From Gonocerus acuteangulatus (taxonomy: Eukaryota; Arthropoda; Insecta; Hemiptera; Coreidae): a stretch of DNA of 64,000 bases. Every line of letters starts with the position of its first letter. The stretch's first letter is position 1. The notes beneath the pieces are model-generated. The model did not search any database. It had not been told where the DNA came from and was given only the letters and a program-made list of their open reading frames with translations. Position numbers and translations under genes: made by a program. This document shows positions 12,095 to 22,981 of this stretch, piece after piece. The DNA lies in assembly GCA_946811695.1 (NCBI GenBank), contig OX328126.1, forward strand, positions 3,939,418 through 4,003,417, read 5' to 3'.

Positions 12095-12155
<61 letters not shown>
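11277..12155 (-). mobile_element. Non-autonomous Helitron B, 5' end interrupted
   Basis: On the minus strand it ends in CTAG (11277-11280), between A and T. Its interior holds the same cggtcaaacggtgtggatttg and aaggaacagacagacacgtg segments as the Helitron at 18779. The 5' terminus is not intact: after cacgtga a (TA)n run of about 55 bp leads directly into the foldback at 12156. It is in the same orientation as Helitron A and separated from it by only 31 bp. Confidence 0.75.
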
Positions 12156-12159
<4 letters not shown>

Positions 12160-12445
12160 GATGGAACGGCATTTTTCTCCAGCGGTGGTACTCCTTCTCA
12201 CTTCTTCCCGGAATATTTCGATGGATTCATCTCCATCTTCTTCAGCCAGGTACTCGTTTCTTCCTCGGTGGTAGCCAAGGGAAGCATTCCCTTGGCTACC
12301 ACCGAGGAAGAAACGAGTACCTGGCTGAAGAAGATGGAGATGAATCCATCGAAATATCCCAGGAAGAAGTGAGGAGGAGTACCACCGCTGGAGAAAAATG
12401 CCGTTCCATCTAAAAATACTATCCCAGCGACGAAAATTAACATCA

Positions 12446-12450
<5 letters not shown>
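12156..12450. mobile_element. Palindromic foldback element, copy 1
   Basis: Two arms of about 126 bp (12157-12284 and 12289-12414) are almost perfect reverse complements around ccaagggaagcattcccttgg, a loop of only about 5 bases. Outside the right arm the terminal segment tatcccagcgacgaaaatt continues to 12447, and (TA)n tracts bound both sides. The same unit occurs at 39270-39421 (single arm) and 42236-42559. Transcripts would form a long hairpin. The open frames across it simply reflect an open arm. Confidence 0.85.
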
Positions 12451-12496
<46 letters not shown>

Positions 12497-12531
12497 CTTT
12501 ACAGATGTTACTAGGGATAATAATGGAAACG

Positions 12532-12710
12532 GCCAACGGCCATAGCCACGTTGAATACACCGGTTCCCATAGATCACCGAAGTTAAGCAACGTCGGGCGA
12601 GGTCAGTACCTGAATGGGTGACCGACCACGTGCTGTTGGCATTAGAAAAGGGTGGCAACCTGTAGATAGCCCGGCGCTAATAGCCAAATAGTTGATGCGC
12701 CGTAAAAAAA
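12532..12710 (+). mobile_element. SINE family B, 5S rRNA-derived head, with TSD
   Basis: The head (12532-12643) resembles 5S rRNA: it starts gccaacggccatagccacg, has gatcaccgaagttaagcaac, and the internal control region stretch gtcagtacctgaatgggtgacc, then ends tgctgttggca. It is joined to a body gaaaagggtggcaacctgtag (shared with SINE C) and a tail ggcgctaatagcc...gatgcgccgtaaaaaaa (shared with SINE A). A 9-10 bp direct repeat, aatggaaacg, flanks it (12522-12531, 12711-12720). The insertion splits the terminus of a Y-family element. Confidence 0.9.
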
Positions 12711-13490
12711 AATGGAAACGCGCTAAGATGACGCAGTTCCTGCGATTTGGACTTTTAATCCTCACGATCTTTCTATTGATGAAAATATTTTGTGTTATGG
12801 CTTTGATAAGTATGTGGCTTTCCATCCCTATGCCCTAACATATAACTACTGCTAAATATTGAACCAATGAGGCTAGCCTAGGAAACCAAGTGTAGTTTGA
12901 AGAGCCCTCAGAGACCATACGAATACTCTAAAGAGGTTGGTGAGTCCCAGAACTTACAACACTCCGAATGCCCAAGTAGTTTCGACACGGGTAGGATTAG
13001 CAATACCAAGAAGTCATTTGGAAAGGATTATTTTAGAAAGAGGCCGACAAACCACGACCGTCGTTGAATTGTTTCACTTCAGACTGCGCACAGGGGTGCC
13101 TTTTAGGTGGACAAAATTCATATAAATTATTTTACAAATCACTTACTAAATACTGTCTAGTATTAGTTTGAAGAAGGGAAAATGTAAATACTTACTTTCT
13201 TGGATCATGAACGGGCGACGGAAGGGAATATTAATCGGACTCTAAGAAAGGGAACATTTTTCCAAGTGTTTATTGCAGTTCTGTTCTTGTAATTACTTTT
13301 ACATTTTTTGAACAGAAACTATACATGATTATTTAAATTTAATGTGAAATGGTTACCACAGAGACTAGTAAATGCTAATATTTCACTATTCGGGGTGCTG
13401 CATGGATATAGTTTTACCTAGAATAAATCATATCATGAGATACAACACTTCCATACTTCAATGGAGAATTAGTTGCAAAGGGTCAAGCTA
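12711..13490. other. Y-element end, then unassigned intronic DNA
   Basis: 12711-12757 is the Y-family terminus (cgcgctaagatgacgcagttcc...) that was split by the 5S SINE. From about 12760 to 13483 no gene, RNA or repeat was recognised; a 62-codon open run at 12937-13125 has no family features. The stretch ends at the left target duplication of the LINE. Confidence 0.5.
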
Positions 13491-13493
13491 ATT

Positions 13494-15047
13494 TTTTTTT
13501 TTGCCTCTATCCTGTAGGATCATTGGCGATTGCATGGTAATAAAATAAAAATCAAATCATATTTGATACTATAGTGGTAATGAACATATAATAATATGAT
13601 TAATTGAATGGAATTGATACATGATTAAATGAAAATAATATTACATTAATAACATATAATAATAATTATGATAAATGATTCAAATATATATTAAGAAATA
13701 TTAATAATAAATAATTATAAATAATGATAATTTTAAGTGATAATAAAAATAATAATAAAAAATAAAATTTATAATTTTGAATACATATTTGTCGTTTTAA
13801 AAAAAAAAAAAGTTGTTGTACGTCTTCTTCTTTGTCGCCAAGAATTTTTGCAAGAGAAGATCCAATTCCAATTGATTTTCTCAAGGAAGCGTAGTTTCTG
13901 CATGATATCAAGGAAGTGTAGTTTCTGCATGATATCAAGGAAGTGTAGTTTCTGCATGATATCAAGGAAGTGTAGTTTCTGCATGATATCAAGGAAGTGT
14001 AGTTTCTGCATGATATCAAGGAAGTGTAGTTTCTGCATGATATCAAGGAAGTGTAGTTTCTGCATGATATCAAGGAAGTGTAGTTTCTGCATGATATCAA
14101 GGAAGTGTAGTTTCTGCATGATATCAAGGAAGTGTAGTTTCTGCATGATATCAAGGAAGTGTAGTTTCTGCATGATATCAAGGAAGTGTAGTTTCTGCAT
14201 GATATCAAGGAAGTGTAGTTTCTGCATGATATCAAGGAAGTGTAGTTTCTGCATGATATCAAGGAAGTGTAGTTTCTGCATGATATCAAGGAAGTGTAGT
14301 TTCTGCATGATATCAAGGAAGTGTAGTTTCTGCATGATATCAAGGAAGTGTAGTTTCTGCATGATATCAAGGAAGTGTAGTTTCTGCATGATATCAAGGA
14401 AGTGTAGTTTCTGCATGATATCAAGGAAGTGTAGTTTCTGCATGATATCAAGGAAGTGTAGTTTCTGCATGATATCAAGGAAGTGTAGTTTCTGCATGAT
14501 ATCAAGGAAGTGTAGTTTCTGCATGATATCAAGGAAGTGTAGTTTCTGCATGATATCAAGGAAGTATAGTTTCTGCATGATATCAAGGAAGTGTAGTTTC
14601 TGCATGATATCAAGGAAGTGTAGTTTCTGCATGATATCAAGGAAGTATAGTTTCTGCATGATATCAAGAAATGTTCCACTCTCCATTGTTGTCCTATATC
14701 ACAGCTGCATGAAGGTGGATATAGGTTAAGGAAGAGATGTTCATGGCTGAGGAGACAGTGGCCGATTCTTAATCTGCACAGAACAACTTCTTCTCTCCTT
14801 GAAGAACGTTCACATGTCTGCCATCGCTTCGGAATGTCCTTTATTTTCCTAAGTCCTTTCTCGTCCATTTCAAGCCACTTGTTGGTCCAGAGTCTAAGGA
14901 GGTTTTCTTTTACTAGGGTTTTCCAGTCTGAAAAGGTTATCCTATCAATAACTGCATCATTGGCTGATAATGATGATGCAAGTTTGTCGACTTCTTCATT
15001 ACCTTGTATGCCGCTGTGTGATGGAACCCACATGAATGTCACCGTGG
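13494..15047 (-). mobile_element. 5'-truncated I-like LINE with target site duplication
   Basis: Minus-strand insertion flanked by a perfect 10-bp repeat, caagctaatt (13484-13493 and 15048-15057), with its poly-A tail next to the left copy. It contains the end of an RNase H domain (FMWVPSHSGIQGNEEVDKLA), then the segment with CRLRIGHCLLSHEHLF and CSCDIGQQW..EHFLISC typical of I/R1-type ORF2 ends. The usual tail SLAKILGDKEEDVQQLFFFL comes last. Between the last two parts 29 copies of a 27-bp unit are inserted. The frame stays open from 15042 to 13666. The AT-rich region 13560-13790 is the 3' untranslated part. Confidence 0.9.
13881..14663. repeat. 27-bp in-frame minisatellite inside LINE ORF2
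   Basis: Exactly 29 periods of 27 bp (aaggaagtgtagtttctgca plus tgatatc), from tcaagg at 13881 to tcaaga at 14664. On the minus strand each unit reads LISCRNYTS. The seed is present once in the LINE as the Cys motif 'FLISCRNYASL'. Copies are nearly identical: the unit nearest the LINE tail keeps the ancestral gcgtag (Ala) and two units near 14565 and 14646 have gtatag. The plus-strand and second minus-strand open frames here are shadows. Confidence 0.97.
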
Positions 15048-15218
15048 CAAGCTAATTATTTCAGTCAAACCATGTACTTTTCATATTTACATAGTTTTTT
15101 TGCAATGTTTTTGCTTTTTGAAGAATATTTAATAATTTAGGAAGGATTTCAGGTTTCGTTCTTATCATTCCACGAAAAGAATTTGTATCTGAATGCTAGA
15201 AATATGTATAAAAAAAAA

Positions 15219-16883
15219 AAGTCCGACTCGCAGGAACTGCGTCATCTTAGCGCGGTTCCATTCATATCCCTTGTGTTATTTTGTAGACTTAGAATAGAAA
15301 CAGTTATTACTTTGTTTGGATCATTCCTAATGTAAACAAATATGAAAAAAAAAAAACAAGATTTTCGGCTAGGGATGAAACTATCCTAAGCAGAAATTAC
15401 TCTTTCTGCCGTCCCAAGTTTCGGTCTACGAAGACTCTTCTACGAATATATTTCTAATTTACTTAACTTGCAGTGCAAACATATCCATTTTACTTTTAAA
15501 TGCAATTAAACAAAATAAAATTGTACATGAAAATGAGAAAGTAGTGTTATTTTTTATTGAACTACGGCCACATTCAACCACAAAATATAATTATATTTCT
15601 AGTATAGCATTTGGCTGCATGACTTCCTACAGGTAAAGGTAACTGTCAGCTGTCCTAGAATGCTTGATGAGAACAATGAATCTTGATTTATGAAGTGCAA
15701 TAAAGGCCTACCTGAACCGGCAGACTACCTCGACCCGGACTGACCCTACACGGCGAATATTTACGTTTTCAGTTCTGTTACAGGTTCAAAGAATTTGTAT
15801 TTATTCCCCTGTTTTATTGAGAAATACATCCTCCTCCTAGAAGCAGTAACAAAATAACAAGAAATAAAAACAGACAAAAAGAACCGTATAAATAAACGAA
15901 ATCAATTATCCTTTATCAAACTTCTAAGTTATATGTACTTATTTCTCCGATTGACATCGCTTATTCAAAACTTTCTTTGGAACCTTTCTTGTAGACCATT
16001 TAGTAAGCTTTCGAATGGTAACCTTTCGCTTCCCAAGATTTTCAACCGTTTTCGAGATATTAAGAAATTATACGAAGTTCCCAAAACTTTTCATTATTTC
16101 TGACAACAGAAAATTGGTCTCATTTTACCTATCCTGTTTTACACACACATACATTTTCCTTACAAATACAACATAAGAAATTAAAGAAATAAAAAGCAAT
16201 AAAAAACCAAGGGAAAGAGACAAAAATTACAAAAAGAACGACAAAAACCCGTTCATAAGAACAAAACAGACATATTTGAAGTTTTAAGCATTTATTTCTC
16301 CGATTGACATAACCTAATCAAAAATAGTTTTAGAATCATTTTTGTAGAGAATTTAGTAAGCTTTCAAATAGTTTCAATCCACTTACCACGATTTCCCAAC
16401 CGTGTTCGAGATATTAATGAAAGTATACGAAGTTTCCAAAACTTTTCATATCTGTTCATAAAATATTTTATTCTAACCCTTCCTTAACTCCAAACGTAAC
16501 TTAACTTTCAACATATTAGTTTTAATGAAAGTAGAACATGCACATAATGTTTCAACTGAATCCCGTTATTCTAAGTACCCAAACCAAAAACGGTATTCAA
16601 AAACTATTTTTCCAATTTTCTCGACAACGGTTAAAGCTATCGCCTTGAAAATGGTTTCATTCGTTTTTCTAGCCCAAGAAGCCTATAAAACGAGTACTTA
16701 CAAGCTTATGAACTCAAAAACGTAAGCGTTACGATTTTTTCTGCGCGAATTTCGCCCCAAACGCCATCTTCCAGTGGGCGGATTTTGCTGGTTAACGAAC
16801 TTGACCTTTCAAATTGGACGACAGATTTTTGTACCAAATTTCATCAAAATCGGACCATTCGTCTTCTATTTAGAGAGCGAACA

Positions 16884-16971
<88 letters not shown>

Positions 16972-17130
16972 TATACATATATATATATATATACAAATTT
17001 GAACCACCGTTATTTTCGGTTTCTAGGGGTTCTGAAACGCAAAATTTTCTAGTCGGCACTTCCGGATTGTTTCATTGTATCAACCTTATAAGCGGGGTTC
17101 CTCCCTATGGGGGAGGGAGGAACCGCGCTA
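15219..17130 (+). mobile_element. Y-family non-autonomous element, long copy
   Basis: The left terminus is aagtccgactcgcaggaact followed by gcgtcatcttagcgcggttcc. The right terminus is the hairpin ggttcctccctatgggggagggaggaacc and gcgctaataag. The interior carries recurring phrases (cttaccacgatttcccaacc, tctccgattgacat, tgaaagcttactaaa in various orientations) and a long (TA)n at 16888-16963 followed by a second at 16975-16993. Sister sequences at 51649-53331 match about 16255-17130 in reverse. No protein is encoded; open runs of 60-70 codons are family-wide but show no known domain. Confidence 0.7.
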
Positions 17131-17447
17131 ATAAGAATAAATGCTTCTTAATCTGCATTTTAAAGTTAGGAAATAACGATGAAGATTAAATAAACATGAG
17201 AATAATTGAAGACGCCATAAAAGATTATTCCAAAAACATGAATGACATGAGGGAAAATGTCATCGGAGAGCTGAATTGTTTAAGGACTTGAGGTGTTTGA
17301 ATTTGAGTTTATGTCACAGGTGATTCATTATTGAATAACAATGATTTATTTGAATAAAAACAGAGTTGGGCAAAAATTAATTGCGGTCCGGGAGTGACTC
17401 AGGTCGATCCGGAAATGGCCGCGAGATGGGATGAGGATTACGCACAG

Positions 17448-17629
17448 TTTTCACGGGGCAATAATACGAAAGTGTGGCCATGGAAGTCGTGGAATTGCCG
17501 CGTGGCGTGAGTTTCCTCGGACGTCATCGGTTGTCCGGCGAAGTCACGAACGATATTAAACCTGTTTGATTTTCAAGCTTGGTCTCGAATCTCGCCAGTC
17601 GCATCTGGGTTCTCAATGCAACAAGTGTT

Positions 17630-17697
<68 letters not shown>

Positions 17698-18233
17698 AAA
17701 ATTTAGAAATTTCGGTGTCATCGACTCGGGTAATTTAACTCTAATATGACTAAACTTTGTAAGAATGAGATGCAAATGAGAGGATTTTATACGATTCATC
17801 TTGCGTGAAGAGGATTTGCAAAGTGATGACAATTCCGGGATTTGGAATGAAGTCAAACCAAAATTCCAGAATTTACGAAGTTCGTATTTCCAGGAGATTC
17901 AGGGTAATCATATCCAGCAGCTCCAAATCTAATAAACTTGTTGCCCACCAATTCCTCCTTTTTTGGATTCACTTTCTCACCCAGCAGCGCTTTTTCTTCC
18001 GTTTTATAATATTTACTTGACATTCCTTTAACTTATGGGCTATAAACCGTACTGACAACTCCACAACTTTCTTGTAAACGCCATGATTTCAAAGGAAATA
18101 CTGAATCGTGATTCGTGGCCGTCCGGACGGTCATGCGATCTCACGCCTCATCCCCACTTGGTTTTTGTTGAAGCAAGAACCACGAAAGCGACATTAAAAG
18201 CGATCACGCTTTCGTATTATTCCCCCGTGAAAA
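17448..18233. mobile_element. TIR DNA transposon with internal poly-T
   Basis: Terminal inverted repeats of about 28 bp: left ttttcacggggcaataatac + gaaagtgtg; right cacgctttcgtattattcc + cccgtgaaaa. Length 786 bp, no transposase seen, so non-autonomous. It carries a 63-base T run at 17631-17693. A partial second copy, with one terminus, is at about 58230-58330. Target duplication not evident. Confidence 0.75.
17631..17693. repeat. Poly-T, 63 bases
   Basis: Uninterrupted T run inside the TIR transposon. It could be the A-tail of a lost retroposon on the minus strand, or slippage. Its length would be uncertain in any assembly. Confidence 0.95.
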
Positions 18234-18384
18234 GCTAGCTTTATGATCAGGTTATTATTGTTATTATAGGGAAATTACCCTGTAATGAATACAGTGACCC
18301 TAGTGAGGACTGGAACTGAGATTTCAGCTGGAATCTTCGTTAAAATTCATAATAACTGAAGAATGAAAAATAATGGATTATTCA

Positions 18385-18495
18385 GGCTGAATGAATAACT
18401 AAATGAATTAATAAATTATTGTCAATAAAAATGTATTGAATAATGAGCCAACCCTGTTATTCATAGAATAAACCAAAAAATCAGTGGATGAATCA
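18385..18495. repeat. Single dispersed copy of the 2045-2455 repeat
   Basis: gagccaaccctgttattcat followed by agaata and aatcagtggatgaat match one unit of the 95-bp tandem repeat. Here it occurs once, so it may be the pre-expansion form. Confidence 0.75.
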
Positions 18496-18778
18496 AGGCA
18501 GAAAACGTTCTTAATTTCATAGTGATAATGTTATGACAGAGAGAATTTTTACCGCCAATTTTCTACCGGAAATCTAGGACACGCCCTTTTCCCTCCATCT
18601 AACCATCTATTTGAACAGGCAGTGTTATAGTCTAAATTGTTTTCAGCCCTAACTTGGGCTAAATATTGATAAACATTAAACACTAACTCCCTTCCCTGGC
18701 CTCTCAAAGCCTTCCCTAGTCCTAAACGAGACATAATCAGTTTCTATTGATTTTCACGTAGCGTGCTGTTCATTGAAA

Positions 18779-20179
18779 TCTATATATATAAAAATCACGT
18801 GTCTGTTTGTTTGTTCCTTATACAAATCCACAACGTTTGACCGATTTTGACCAAACATGGCACACAGGTAGGTCTTGATGCTGGAAATCTCTAGTCTAGG
18901 TCAAAATAGTCAAATTTCAGTATTTGGTCAAAAGGTCAAAAGTTTTGTTGAAGATCAATTGGTTACACTGAACCATTCAGATTCTGAAGGCCATTTTGAA
19001 TCGACAGCCATTTTGAATAACGACTAAAAATCTATTTGTTGATGTTGTTGATAATTAGAATAACTCGAATTCATTGATGACTTTACATCATTATATAATC
19101 ATGTAATGTAGTTTACTTCAATTTTATATCAACAGTCACTGTCTAACTAAGGAGTGCTGGCCTTTCTTTGATAAGAGCTATCTACTCGCAGGCTGTGGTG
19201 CTGGCCTCTGTTGGCTGTTTCACGAGACAGATATAAACAAATTCACACCGTTTGACTGATTTTGACGTAACTTGGTATACAGGTAGATCTTGATACGGGG
19301 AGTGTCATAGGCAGAAAGTAGGTGTAGCATGGCACACTGGGTAACAGCTAGTATACAGGTAGATCTTGATACGGGGAGTGTCATAGGCAGAAAGTAGGTG
19401 TAGCATGGCACACTGGGTAACAGCTAGTATACAGGTAGATCTTGATACGGGGAGTGTCATTGGCAGAAAGTAGGTGTAGCATGGCACACTGGGTGACAGC
19501 TAGTATACAGGTAGATCTTGATACGGGGAGTGTCATAGGCAGAAAGTAGGTGTAGCATGGCACACTGGGTAACAGCTAGTATACAGGTAGATCTTGATAC
19601 GGGGAGTGTCATAGGCAGAAAGTAGGTGTAGCATGGCACACTGGGTAACAGCTAGTATACAGGTAGATCTTGATACGGGGAGAGTCATAGGCAGAAAGTA
19701 GGTGTAGCATGGCACACTGGGTAACAGCTAGTATACAGGTAGATCTTGATACGGGGAGTGTCATAGGCAGAAAGTAGGTGTAGCATGGCACACTGGGTGA
19801 CAGCTAGTATACAGGTAGATCTTGATACGGGGAGTGTCATAGGCAGAAAGTAGGTGTAGCATGGCACACTGGGTAACAGCTAGTATACAGGTAGATCTTG
19901 ATACGGGGAGTGTCATAGGCAGAAAGTAGGTGTAGCATGGCACACTGGGTAACAGCTAGTATACAGGTAGATCTTGATACGGGGAGAGTCCTAGGCAGAA
20001 AGTAGGTGTAGCATGGCACACTGGGTAACAGCTAGTATACAGGTAGATCTTGATACGGGGAGTGTCATAGGCAGAAAGTAGGTGTAGCATGGCACACTGG
20101 GTAACAGCTAGTAGATCTTGATACGGGGAGAGTCATAGACAGAAAGTAGGTGTAGCATGGCACACTAGGTAACAGCTAG
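18779..20179 (+). mobile_element. Non-autonomous Helitron, complete, with terminal repeats
   Basis: Starts TCTATATATATAAAAATCAC after an A (18778) and ends cagCTAG before a T (20180): textbook Helitron ends and A|T target. The first 120 bases (tgtctgtttgtttgttcc, cgtttgaccgattttgacc) match the 5' ends of Helitrons A and B in reverse. The last 920 bp are a 76-bp tandem array. The 3' hairpin-forming gtgtagcatggcacac sits about 10 bases from the terminus. No Rep/helicase gene. Confidence 0.85.
19254..20179. repeat. 76-bp minisatellite from Helitron 3' end
   Basis: About 11-12 copies of gtatacaggtagatcttgat...gggtaacagcta with CTAG at every joint. The last unit is shortened (the tatacaggt part is missing at 20110). 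It is the reverse complement of the array at 8430 but has a 76-bp rather than a 68-bp unit, so it expanded separately. A row of 60-residue minus-strand open frames, one per unit, is an artefact of the repeat. Confidence 0.95.
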
Positions 20180-20773
20180 TAGTATATAAAATGGCAGACC
20201 CGTATGGAATAATTCCTACAGAATTTCGCGCATGCGGGATTTGAACTATTCCATCTAAATGAACGGGCTATATCTTACGCCACTTTGGAATTTCGTAGCA
20301 GTGTATTTGCATATGAAAGAATAAATGGATCTCGGAAAGAAGTGCTTCTAGATTTGGCGGCAATTCAAAAGCCAAACCTTGCAACACCATCCACCGTGGT
20401 GGAACAGAGATTGCTGTATATATATGCTTGCTTCATCTCCTTACCATATGCAAGGACTCCAACTTCTAAAGGTTTAATACCTCCTCGTGACTTGAATACA
20501 CAACCAGGCGACTAATTGTGAAACCATATCATAATTTCTTTTTGACGTAAGGACGAAATAAACTACTGACGAAAAACTGATTCGGAAGCTTAACTGCTAA
20601 AATGCAGACAAGGAGGTTACGACAGACTCATTACTGACCTACCTACTTGTTTAAAATAAAACGCGCTAAGATAGGGGTAGAATCCTGAATATTGCTAAAA
20701 TAAATTTGTATTACTAGTACCGGACACAGACTCAACAGAAAATTAATTACGAAGATGTTAGAGACCATATACA

Positions 20774-21481
20774 AAAGTCCGACTTGCAGGAACTGCGTCA
20801 TCTTAGCGCGGTTCCGTTCTTGTCTCTTCTGCCAATAGCAAAGGAGTAGAAGCAGTTATTGGTAGGGTTTGATATTTCGTGAAAAATATATAAAATGATA
20901 TCTCAAAGAGAAGGAAAATTTAAGGCGCCATTACAGGAAACTGATAGTATTCTAAGCGGAAATGACTCCCCCAACCATAGGAAACACTATTACCAATACG
21001 TTTCTCATTTTCATACCTTAATTTATTAAAGTACTAATTTTTAATATTAAATGCAATTAAAAAAAAATAACCAATTAAAATGTTATGTAAACAGTGACAA
21101 AACCCCCTTGAAAAGAACAAAACTTATCATTTTGAAGTTTTAAGCACTTCACTTGGATTGACATCACCCCATCGAAAATTACATTAGAAACTTTTTTTAG
21201 GGAATTTATTAAGCTTTCGAATGGTTACCTTCCACTTACCACGATTTCCCAACCGTTTTCCAGATATTTTAGAAAATATACTAAAATCCCAAAACTTTTC
21301 CTGCCTGTTAATGAAATATTTTCTTTCTAGTACTTACTTAACTCCAAACGGACCCGAAATGTATCAGATGAATATCAAACGTCTGGAACAAGTTTTAACT
21401 GAATTCATCGTTTCTGAATATTCAAACTAAAAAAAAAAGTTCCGTACTCAGGGGGGGGGGGGGGGGAGGAACCGCGCTAAA
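20774..21481 (+). mobile_element. Y-family element, short copy
   Basis: Left end aaaagtccgacttgcaggaa and right end ggaggaaccgcgctaaaat, as in the 15219 copy, but only about 700 bp and lacking the (TA)n core. A G run (21441-21455) precedes the right terminus. Internal phrases cacttaccacgatttcccaacc and ttagggaatttattaagctt are shared with the family. Confidence 0.7.
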
Positions 21482-21717
21482 ATATACCAGCAAACCTATT
21501 AAGGAATGAACGTTAGCGCAACGATTTCTTAACACCACATAACCATGTTCCGGATGATAGGTTATGCTGTTTAACGAACTCGGCCTTTCTTAGCAGACAA
21601 AGTATTTCCATTAGTGCGTAAAAAGGCTCCCAAAGAACACTCTCAAACACACAAATTATAGATATTTACAAAAATGTGTCTCTTTTTCTTATCCGAAAGC
21701 TAACTCTTCTTTTGACT

Positions 21718-21978
21718 TTATATCGTCGATACAAAAGCAAACTTACGAATATGAAAATCACCACTTTTCAGAGTGGAAAAGTATTTATTCATAACTTTTT
21801 TTTGGACAGTCAAATATTCGGCAGATTTGACCTTTTGATAGTGGAATACTTTCCCTTTAATAGAGTGAAGTCAGATTGAAGAATTTGCCGTAAATAAGTC
21901 CAGCAGAAATTATTAAAGATGGACAATGAAAGATGCATTTTTTCATATTCTTTAGTTTGCATTTGTATCGAGGATATA
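21718..21978. mobile_element. W-family MITE
   Basis: About 255 bp. Left end tatcgtcgatacaaaagcaa, right end the complement ttgcatttgtatcgaggata, with a secondary inverted stretch (acgaatatgaaaa / ttttcatattctt). The sister copy at about 37207-37461 is over 90 percent identical by eye. TA-rich junctions suggest Tc1/mariner-type insertion, but this is not certain. Confidence 0.8.
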
Positions 21979-22176
21979 TTTCTTAGAGAAACGAATGTAG
22001 CCATGACATTTGATTTATAGCTTGTTGATGAAGAAGCAAAAGGTTCTATGAAGAACCCTAAAAAGGATACGATATTAAAAACTTACGCAAAACCATTTAC
22101 TCGCCGAATAACAATTTGGCATCTTTCTATTTAGTACAAGGCAATACGGTATTAGATTCGATGCCTTTCATTAGGA

Positions 22177-22480
22177 CTAGCTGAATACCAGTGCTTCGTC
22201 ACGGCAGATAAGTAGTTATTTTATAGCGTTAAATAATGTATCATCAAAATTAATGCTACTGTATAATTTTGTGTAGTTTATTATAGCACGGTCCCCGTCA
22301 TACTATAAGTTATTCATCAATTGATAAGTAATCAAAGTTTAATATTTCTTGACATTGGGGCGCTCCGGACCAATGTCAACAAACAGATAACGTAGAGATA
22401 ACCCTATCTATAATATCTATATGTTAGCAGTAACAACATTTTAACCAGTACATGTTAAAATTCATGATGATTAGATAGTT
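22177..22480 (-). mobile_element. Helitron family 2, 3' fragment
   Basis: On the minus strand it ends ...tattcagCTAG before a T, with the hairpin ccgtgacgaagcactgg just inside. It matches the 3' part of the Helitron at 30771 (gataagtagtta, cagtttattatag, ttatcaattgatga). It is interrupted after about 300 bp, where gccgtcgaggtgataag begins. Confidence 0.75.
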
Positions 22481-22933
22481 AGCCGTCGAGGTGATAAGTA
22501 AAGATGGAATGGTTGGGATTCGGCTAAATAAACCTCAATATGATTTTGTTTTCAAAAAATCTATATTTCGGACGTTTCGGCTACTCATTGGTAGCCTTCG
22601 TCAGCTAAAATGACAAAAAAAAAAGAGAAATTAATACAAAAACAGAAAAAAAAAAAAAAATTTATAATTGTGATAGGTAACAGAACTATAGATACAATTA
22701 ACTTATAAAAGAAAATATCGTCTTAAATTCTTAGAATGAGTAGAATGAAAAAGTAAATAGGTACTTTATATATATATCAGGTTATTAAAAAATAACAAGT
22801 ATACAAAAAATTTAAAGCCATGGACCGTCTGAAGAAGCAGAATGTGATTTCTGCGAAATATTACGCAAATAAATCGACCGCTGGAGAATGCCGTATTAAC
22901 ACAAATAATTCTCCCCAGCGAAGAAACCTCAAA

Positions 22934-22938
<5 letters not shown>

Positions 22939-22981
<43 letters not shown>

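Noticed and set aside
12157..12590. 130- and 97-residue open frames over the foldback
   Set aside because: They read into both arms of a palindrome and the adjacent TA tract; no protein family features.
12532..12643. Functional 5S rRNA gene
   Set aside because: The 5S part is followed by a SINE body and A-rich tail and is bounded by a target duplication; there is no T-run terminator.
13737..14729. Long plus-strand open frame (330 codons) and second minus-strand frame (305 codons)
   Set aside because: Both are translations of the 27-bp array in the wrong frames; only the minus-strand frame continuous with the RNase H region has meaning.
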